Source: Cupriavidus sp. P-10
GTDB taxonomy: Bacteria > Pseudomonadota > Gammaproteobacteria > Burkholderiales > Burkholderiaceae
Assembly: GCF_003402535.2 (NCBI RefSeq)
Contig: NZ_AP025171.1
Span: 1,798,001 to 1,862,000 of the forward strand
DNA: 64,000 nt
Direction of reading: 5' to 3'
Made by a program: the position numbers and the translations under genes. The first letter of the stretch is position 1. Each line of letters opens with the position of its first letter. Shown one piece after another: positions 58,338 to 64,000 of the stretch. The notes below the pieces were generated by a model. That model did no database searches. It was given only the letters and a program-made list of their open reading frames with translations, and was not told the origin of the DNA.

Positions 58338-59105
58338 TCACTCCGAAGCAAGCAAGCCGTAGCGCTGCACGCGGATGTGGTTGATCACGTCCTGCACGCC
58401 GAACACGCGCTCGGCAATGTCCTCGATGTCGTACTTGGTGTGGCGGTCATTGACCTTGCCTTCCAGCGTCACCACGCCCTCCTGCACGCGGACTTCGACA
58501 TCGCTGACATCGAGTTCGTCATCCCGCGCCAGCCGGTTGCAGACCTCATCGTGGATGCGGTCGTCCTCACGACGGTAATTGCGCGGACCGGCGGGACGCC
58601 GCTGCGCGGGCGCGTCCCACTCGTCGTCACTGCCGCCATAGCCGCCGTAGCCGCCGTAGCCGCCATCGCCACCATAGCCGCGGGCCTCGCGCTCAAGGCG
58701 CTCGTCTTGCCAGCGCCCGTAGCCGTAGCGCTCAGGCTCGCCGTAGCCGCCATGGCCACCATAGCCGCCACCACGTTCATCGCGACCGCGGCTCGCACCC
58801 GTCGCACTGCTCCGCGACCACTCGTCTTCATAACGCGGATCGCCACGGCCGCCGGCCCTATGGCGCGGGTCGGCCGGCCGGCGCCATTCGTCGACGTAAC
58901 GCCCATACCAGCCTTCGTCGCCGCGTGTCACGTCCTCGGCCTGGTCGCGTGGCAGACGCTCGGCGGTATTGCCGTAGCGGCCGCCGCTCAGTTCTCGCTG
59001 GCGCCGGTTGCGCGACTGGGCGGGGATGCCGCTGTAGCCCTGGTCATTGCTGCCGTACTGCTGGTCGGGGCGCCTGCGCAGGTAGTTGTCGTCGCTATGT
59101 CTCAT
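58338..59105 (-). CDS. BON domain protein with Gly/Tyr/Arg-rich N-terminus
   Basis: The 255-residue protein has about 165 disordered residues rich in Gly, Tyr, Arg and Asp, including GGDGGYGGYGGYGG and GRDERGGGYGGHGGYGEPER. PRNYRREDDRIHDEVCNRLA and a BON domain (VSDVEVRVQEGVVTLEGKVN, VFGVQDVINHIRVQR) follow. The C-terminal 85 residues are closely related to the BON protein at 29294-29857. The RG/GY-rich tail could promote phase separation or nucleic-acid binding, as speculation. AGGAG precedes the ATG at 59105. Confidence 0.8.
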   Translation of the reverse strand: MRHSDDNYLRRRPDQQYGSNDQGYSGIPAQSRNRRQRELSGGRYGNTAERLPRDQAEDVTRGDEGWYGRYVDEWRRPADPRHRAGGRGDPRYEDEWSRSSATGASRGRDERGGGYGGHGGYGEPERYGYGRWQDERLEREARGYGGDGGYGGYGGYGGSDDEWDAPAQRRPAGPRNYRREDDRIHDEVCNRLARDDELDVSDVEVRVQEGVVTLEGKVNDRHTKYDIEDIAERVFGVQDVINHIRVQRYGLLASE

Positions 59106-59125
59106 CGTCGTGCTCCTATGTGTCC

Positions 59126-59869
59126 CTATGCCTGAGTACGGATCTCCGCGCCCGCGGCGGCCGGCGGCGCTTCCGCCATCGGCACCTCGAAGCAGGCCAG
59201 CAGCGGCAGGTGGTCGGAGGCGACCCGCGCCAGCGGCGAGCGATGGCTGGCCACCGAGACCAGATGCGCGCGCGGCGATACCCAGATCCGGTCCAGCGCA
59301 AAAACCGGCATGCGCGAGGGGAACGTGGCGGTGTGGGGAGTGTGTTCGAAATACGCGTGCAGCCAGCGCAGCGGACGTCCCCACAAGAACCACTCGTTGA
59401 CATCGCCCAGCAGGATGGTGGGCAACGGCGGCGCCGCGGCGATGTAATTGAGCAGTTGCTGCACCTGGTGACGCCGCTCGCCGGGGCGCAGCCCCAGGTG
59501 CGTGGCGATAACGCGCAACGCGCTGATGTGCCCCGACGCGGTACAGGCCAACGTGACGTCGATCGCGCCACGTGCCTCGCAACCTTTCACCGTGAGGTCG
59601 ATCTGGTTGACCGCCTGCGGCGCGAAGCGCGTCAGCAGGGCATTGCCGAAGTCCGCGTTGCCGCGCACGCGGGTAAAACCCGACACCACATGCATGCCGG
59701 TGTGCCCCGCCAGGTATTCAAGCGTGTGGTCATTGCTGCTGCCCGACTCGACTTCCTGCAGCGCGACGATATCCGCGCTGAGTTCTTCGAGCACCGCGGC
59801 GATGCGGTCGGGACGGTAGCGGCGGTCGGTACCGACTGCGCGATGGATGTTGTAGCTGGCCACCGTCAT
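59126..59869 (-). CDS. Endonuclease/exonuclease/phosphatase family protein
   Basis: The 247-residue enzyme of the EEP (DNase I/ExoIII-like) fold has MTVASYNIHRAVGTDRRYRP, IVALQEVESG (metal Glu), LGLRPGERRHQV, ILLGDVNEW (Asp and Asn) and ASDHLPLLACFE (catalytic Asp-His). Members cleave DNA, phospholipids or phosphoesters; the substrate is unclear. I start at the ATG at 59869, where family homology begins. An ATG at 59995 would add 42 unconserved residues and would run across a promoter-like TTTACAAG motif. It lies 20 bp upstream of the BON gene on the same strand, so probably one operon. Confidence 0.78.
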   Translation of the reverse strand: MTVASYNIHRAVGTDRRYRPDRIAAVLEELSADIVALQEVESGSSNDHTLEYLAGHTGMHVVSGFTRVRGNADFGNALLTRFAPQAVNQIDLTVKGCEARGAIDVTLACTASGHISALRVIATHLGLRPGERRHQVQQLLNYIAAAPPLPTILLGDVNEWFLWGRPLRWLHAYFEHTPHTATFPSRMPVFALDRIWVSPRAHLVSVASHRSPLARVASDHLPLLACFEVPMAEAPPAAAGAEIRTQA

Positions 59870-60100
59870 GCGCGCGAGCCCCGCGGTGCGCACGGGGCCG
59901 CAATGGAGTGCCTGGCTGGCATCCGGCACGCTGCACTGGCCGTCGGCCGCTTGCGCAGGATTTACAAGAGGCGGTAAGTCCGGTTGCATTCGCATTTTGC
60001 CGCGCCCTGCCGGGTGAAAAGGCCGTGGCCAGCGCGGCGGCAGGACGCCGCGCGCGGGCCAGGCGGCCATTGCGAGAATTGCCCTGTCAGGCGCTCGGGA

Positions 60101-60457
60101 TCAGGCACCGTCCAGGAACTGGCTGCGCGGGCCAAGGCGTCGGCCAAGGTCCGGGCTGACCCAGCGGGTGCCGCTGTCCATATACGGGTCAGGCGTGCGC
60201 TGAATGGGCGGGGTGGTCATGCCGGGCTGCGCCGGCACGGTAGAAGGCTGGGCTTCGGGCGCCGGCGCGAGGTCCTGCCGTGTAGCAGTGTTGGCGCCCT
60301 GCGTGTACGGGTCGAACTTGTCGGTGCTGCGTGCGCCCTGCGAATATGGGTCATAGGTGCCGCGCGGCGTGCCAGGCGTCATCTGCGCCATGGCGGGAAT
60401 CGCAGCGGCGGCGAGCGCGACGGCGGCGAGGAGTCGGCTGGGTCGGATATGCTTCAT
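60101..60457 (-). CDS. Small exported protein with DPY(S/T)QGA repeats
   Basis: The 118-residue product has a signal peptide (SRLLAAVALAAAAIPAMAQ, cut after AMA). The mature part contains an internal repeat: TYDPYSQGARSTDKFDPYTQ, then GANT, then TPDPYMDSGT. It is Pro/Thr-rich and probably unstructured. Start has GGAGG on its strand within spacing. Function unknown. Confidence 0.6.
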   Translation of the reverse strand: MKHIRPSRLLAAVALAAAAIPAMAQMTPGTPRGTYDPYSQGARSTDKFDPYTQGANTATRQDLAPAPEAQPSTVPAQPGMTTPPIQRTPDPYMDSGTRWVSPDLGRRLGPRSQFLDGA

Positions 60458-60563
60458 GGTTACCTCCGTTCAGGACGCGATGTGCGCGCCAGTAACCATG
60501 AGCAAGCGAAAGGCGTGCCTGTACCTTATGGTCCAGGCTGCGCCCCGCGCTCGCGACTGAGGC

Positions 60564-63500
60564 TCAGGCCATGCTGACCCTGTCCCGCGCGCCTGCCTGC
60601 GGCGTGCCGGCCTTGCCGCGCGCCAGCACCGGCACCAGCGCCGCGCCTGTATGGCTGGCCTGGATCCGCGCCAGCGACTCCGGATCGGCCGCGCCGACGA
60701 TGGTGCCACCGCCCGCGCCGCCTTCCGGCCCCAGGTCGATGATCCAGTCGGCCTCGGCGATCACGTCGAGGTCATGCTCGATCACCACCACGCTGTGGCC
60801 GCCGTCGGTGAGGCGGTGCAGCACGCGGATCAGCCGCGCCACGTCGGCCATGTGCAGGCCAACGGTAGGCTCGTCCAGCACGTACAGCGTATGCGGCGCC
60901 TTCTGGCCGCGGCGCGTGATGTCGTCGCGCACCTTGCTCAGTTCGGTGACCAGCTTGATGCGCTGCGCCTCGCCGCCTGACAGCGTCGGCGACGGCTGGC
61001 CCAGCGTCAGGTAGCCCAGCCCCACGTCCTTCATCAGCTGCAGCGGGTGCGCAATATTGGACATCGATGCAAAAAATTCCACTGCCTCGTCGATCTCCAT
61101 GGTCAGCACGTCGCCGATGTTCTTGCCACGCCAGGTGACCGCGAGCGTCTCGGGATTGAAGCGCTGGCCGTGGCAGACATCGCATGGCACCTTCACGTCC
61201 GGCAGGAAGCTCATGCCGATGGTGCGCACGCCCTGCCCTTCGCACGCGGGACAGCGTCCATCGCCGGTGTTGAACGAAAAGCGCGACGCGGCATAGCCGC
61301 GCGCACGCGCCTCGAGCGTATCGGCGAAGAGCCGTCGGATCGTGTCCCACACGCCGATATATGTGGCCGGGCATGAGCGCGGCGTCTTGCCGATCGGCGT
61401 CTGGTCGACTTCCAGCACGCGGTCGATCGATTCCCAGCCCGTGATGGCGTCGCAGCCGTACCAGTCGTGATCCACCTTGAGGGGCTTTTTCGCCGTCGAC
61501 TTGCTCGCCTTCGCCTCTTCCTTGGCCGCATTGCGCGCGCGGCGCGTGGCCGGCGACGACAACACCGAGCGGCCCACCGCATCGAGCAGGTTCGTCATCA
61601 GCACGTCGCGCGCCAGTGTCGACTTGCCCGAGCCCGACACGCCGGTGATTGCCACCAGCCGTGACAGCGGAATGCGCGCGGTCACGTGGCGCAGGTTGTG
61701 CAACGAAGCGCCGTGCACGGTCAGCCATTCCGACGGATCGGCCGGCTTTCCTGCTGCGCCCGGCTTCACGGGACGGCGCGCCTGCAGCGGATGGATGATC
61801 GGCTGCGCCAGGAACTGGCCGGTGGTGGAAGTCGGCGCCGCGGCAAGGTCGGCCACGCCGCCCTGCGCCACCAGCGTGCCGCCGCGCTTGCCCGCGCCGG
61901 GGCCGATGTCGATGATGTGGTCGGCGCGGCGGATGGTGTCCTCGTCATGCTCGACCACCACCAGCGTATTGCCCTTGTCGCCCAGCTTGCGCAGCGCATC
62001 GAGCAGGATCTGGTTGTCGCGCGGATGCAGGCCGATGGTGGGCTCGTCCAGCACGTAGCACACACCTTGCAGGTTGCTGCCAAGCTGCGCCGCCAGGCGG
62101 ATGCGCTGGGCCTCGCCGCCGGACAGGCTCGGCGCGGCGCGGTCCAGGCTCAGGTAGCCCAGGCCCACTTCTTCCAGGAACTGCAGCCGGCTGCCGATTT
62201 CGCTGACCACGTCGCGCGCGATCTCGGCATCGCGGCCGGTCAGGCGCAGGCCGTCGACCCAGCGGCGGGTGTCGGACACGGTCCATTGCGCCACGTCGAC
62301 GATGGCCTGCGTATCGAACGTGACCGCGCGCGCCACCGGGTTCAGGCGCGTGCCATGGCAGTCGGGGCACGGCGCTTCGCCCACGCCTTCGGGTTCCAGC
62401 TCTTCCGATGGCAGGCTCTGCTCGCGGCCGCGGTTGTCGTCGGCGAGCACGGTATCGTCGTATGCCGCGCGCTGCTCGCGCGTCAGCGCCAGGCCGGTGC
62501 CGACGCAGCTGCCGCACCAGCCGTGCTTGCTGTTGTAGGAAAACATGCGCGGGTCCAGCTCGGGATAGCTGGTGCCGCACTCGGGACAGGCGCGCTTGGT
62601 CGAGAACACCTTGACCTCGCCCACGTGCGCGGTGCCGCCGTTGGTCATGGCATGGTCCAGCCCGTCGAGCGGCGCCAGCAGGTGCATCACGCCCTTGCCC
62701 GCTTCCAGGGCCTGCGCCAGCAGTGCACGCAGTTGCGGCTCGTTTTCAGGCGTGATGACCAGGTCGCCGACCGGCAGCTCGATGGTGTGCTCGCGGAAAC
62801 GGTCCAGGCGCGGCCACGGATCGACCGGCAGGAACTCGCCATCGACGCGCAGATGCGTATTGCCGCGCGCCTTGGCCCATTTGGCCAGGTCGGTATAGAC
62901 GCCCTTGCGGTTCACCACCAGAGGCGCCAGGAAGCCGACGTGCTGGCCGCGATGGTCGCGCAGCAACTGCGCGGCGATCGATTCCGGGCTCTGCGACGTC
63001 ACCGGCGCGCCGTCATGCACGCAGTGCTGGATGCCCAGCTTGACGTAGAGCAGGCGCAGGAAGTGCCACACCTCGGAAGTGGTCGCCACCGTGCTCTTGC
63101 GGCCGCCGCGCGACAGGCGCTGCTCGATGGCGACGGTCGGCGGGATGCCGTAGACCGCATCCACCTCGGGCCGCCCCGCCGGCTGCACGATCGAGCGCGC
63201 ATACGCGTTGAGCGATTCCAGGTAGCGGCGCTGGCCTTCGTGGAACAGGATGTCGAACGCCAGCGTCGACTTGCCCGAGCCGGACACGCCGGTGACCACG
63301 TTGAATTTGCCGTGCGGGATATCGACGTTGAGCGACTTCAGGTTGTGCTCGTGCGCGTTGACGATGCGCACCACGTCCTCGCCCTCGATCTCGCGGCGCG
63401 CGCGGCGGGCCTGCAATACCGCCTGCAGCGGCACGCCTTCGGCTTCGGCGCCGGCGGCACGTTCAGCGGCAAGCGTGCCGGCTTCGCCGAGCGCGGCGTC

Positions 63501-64000
63501 ATAGTGGATCAGCGCCTGGCCGGTATGCGACGCGGCACAGCCCTTCACGTCTTCGGGCGTGCCGGTGCAAACCACGCGGCCGCCGGCATCGCCGCCTTCG
63601 GGTCCCAGGTCGATCAGCCAGTCCGCGGCGCGGATCACGTCGAGGTTGTGCTCGATCACGATCAGCGAATGGCCGCTGTCGAGCAGCTTGCCGAAGGCCA
63701 GCATCAGCTTGGCGATATCGTCGAAGTGCAAACCCGTGGTCGGTTCGTCGAACATGAACAGACGGCGCGGCAGCGTGCTGCCGCGGGTGCGCGACGGCGT
63801 GGCCTGCGCGGCTTCGGCCAGGAAGCCGGCCAGCTTCAGGCGCTGCGCCTCGCCGCCCGACAACGTGGGCACGGGCTGGCCCAGCTTCATGTATTCGAGG
63901 CCGACATCGACGATGGGCTGCAGCACCCGCAGCACCGCGGCATCGCTGGCGAAATAGGACGCCGCTTCGCTGACAGTCAACTCCAGCACGTCGGCGATGC
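60564..64000 (-). CDS. uvrA: UvrA excinuclease, tandem-duplicated long form, C-terminal part
   Basis: The gene runs off the right edge; 1145 codons are visible. In order they hold the second ATPase half of one UvrA copy (signature LSGGEAQRLKLAGF, Walker B MFDEPTTGLHF), then a complete second copy: Walker A GVSGSGKSTLAFDILFHEGQ, zinc module CPECGTSYPELDPRMFSYNS, signature LSGGEAQRIRLAAQ, a second Walker A GVSGSGKSTLARDVLMTN, a CPACEGQG/CDVCHG zinc module, LSGGEAQRIKLVTE and VLDEPTVGLHM. Standard UvrA is about 950 residues, so the full gene should be near 1900, a double UvrA. UvrA recognises DNA damage for nucleotide excision repair. A separate canonical uvrA probably exists elsewhere. Confidence 0.92.
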   Translation of the reverse strand, partial: IADVLELTVSEAASYFASDAAVLRVLQPIVDVGLEYMKLGQPVPTLSGGEAQRLKLAGFLAEAAQATPSRTRGSTLPRRLFMFDEPTTGLHFDDIAKLMLAFGKLLDSGHSLIVIEHNLDVIRAADWLIDLGPEGGDAGGRVVCTGTPEDVKGCAASHTGQALIHYDAALGEAGTLAAERAAGAEAEGVPLQAVLQARRARREIEGEDVVRIVNAHEHNLKSLNVDIPHGKFNVVTGVSGSGKSTLAFDILFHEGQRRYLESLNAYARSIVQPAGRPEVDAVYGIPPTVAIEQRLSRGGRKSTVATTSEVWHFLRLLYVKLGIQHCVHDGAPVTSQSPESIAAQLLRDHRGQHVGFLAPLVVNRKGVYTDLAKWAKARGNTHLRVDGEFLPVDPWPRLDRFREHTIELPVGDLVITPENEPQLRALLAQALEAGKGVMHLLAPLDGLDHAMTNGGTAHVGEVKVFSTKRACPECGTSYPELDPRMFSYNSKHGWCGSCVGTGLALTREQRAAYDDTVLADDNRGREQSLPSEELEPEGVGEAPCPDCHGTRLNPVARAVTFDTQAIVDVAQWTVSDTRRWVDGLRLTGRDAEIARDVVSEIGSRLQFLEEVGLGYLSLDRAAPSLSGGEAQRIRLAAQLGSNLQGVCYVLDEPTIGLHPRDNQILLDALRKLGDKGNTLVVVEHDEDTIRRADHIIDIGPGAGKRGGTLVAQGGVADLAAAPTSTTGQFLAQPIIHPLQARRPVKPGAAGKPADPSEWLTVHGASLHNLRHVTARIPLSRLVAITGVSGSGKSTLARDVLMTNLLDAVGRSVLSSPATRRARNAAKEEAKASKSTAKKPLKVDHDWYGCDAITGWESIDRVLEVDQTPIGKTPRSCPATYIGVWDTIRRLFADTLEARARGYAASRFSFNTGDGRCPACEGQGVRTIGMSFLPDVKVPCDVCHGQRFNPETLAVTWRGKNIGDVLTMEIDEAVEFFASMSNIAHPLQLMKDVGLGYLTLGQPSPTLSGGEAQRIKLVTELSKVRDDITRRGQKAPHTLYVLDEPTVGLHMADVARLIRVLHRLTDGGHSVVVIEHDLDVIAEADWIIDLGPEGGAGGGTIVGAADPESLARIQASHTGAALVPVLARGKAGTPQAGARDRVSMA

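Overview
The window is about 64 kb of very GC-rich DNA with dense, mostly monocistronic or short-operon coding. The gene content points to a betaproteobacterium of the Burkholderiaceae, most like Cupriavidus/Ralstonia. The pointers are an orphan Bug-type periplasmic receptor, a DUF3079 protein, UTRA-type GntR and tandem IclR regulators, a double-length UvrA, and a one-piece glycogen/trehalose cluster containing a TreS-maltokinase fusion. This assignment is inferred from family content, not from a database search. No rRNA, tRNA, CRISPR array, transposase or prophage gene was seen.

Layout. 1-4.4 kb: the end of a LysR regulator, a PQQ-type sugar dehydrogenase lipoprotein, a scrambled MarR/sulfatase scar and an arginase. 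4.6-5.4 kb: a host-attachment-family protein and a small lipoprotein. 5.8-11.7 kb: a catabolic operon (GMC oxidoreductase, TauD-type dioxygenase, aldehyde dehydrogenase) between two UTRA-GntR regulators, with two palindromic operators in the promoter region. 12-15.6 kb: an AI-2E family permease, two small Cys-rich proteins and a GabD-type dehydrogenase. 15.7-20 kb: an FNR-like regulator translationally coupled to a lone FlhD homologue and followed by an unknown gene, all divergent from a PAS-PAS hybrid histidine kinase. 20-27.7 kb: a Bug receptor, two tandem IclR regulators and a divergent aromatic-type catabolic operon (MBL-fold protein, flavoprotein monooxygenase, DUF2783 protein, MFS transporter).

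27.8-34.5 kb is a run of small stress-type genes: BON proteins, DUF2188, DUF421, a CinA C-terminal domain, a PA2169-like protein, a flavodoxin-fold reductase and small secreted proteins. 34.8-56 kb is the centrepiece, eight same-strand genes in the order glgE, treS-mak, glgB, glgX, malQ, glgP, treZ, treY. Together they can interconvert trehalose, maltose, maltose-1-phosphate, branched alpha-glucan, maltodextrin and glucose-1-phosphate. Neither glgA nor glgC lies in the window, so within the window glucan synthesis would run through TreS-Mak-GlgE-GlgB and return to trehalose through GlgX/TreY/TreZ. 56-60.5 kb is a second set of small stress-type genes, including two more BON proteins, so the carbohydrate cluster sits inside a probable stress/desiccation island. 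60.6 kb to the end is the 3' part of a tandemly duplicated uvrA.

The observations most worth a second look are the GlgE with a non-catalytic barrel at its N-terminus in this all-in-one cluster, the FNR-FlhD coupling, the inverted MarR segment beside a decapitated sulfatase, the MBL-fold protein with a broken metal motif, the twin palindromic operators at 6.5 kb, and a recurrent TTTACAA-type motif upstream of the stress and trehalose genes.
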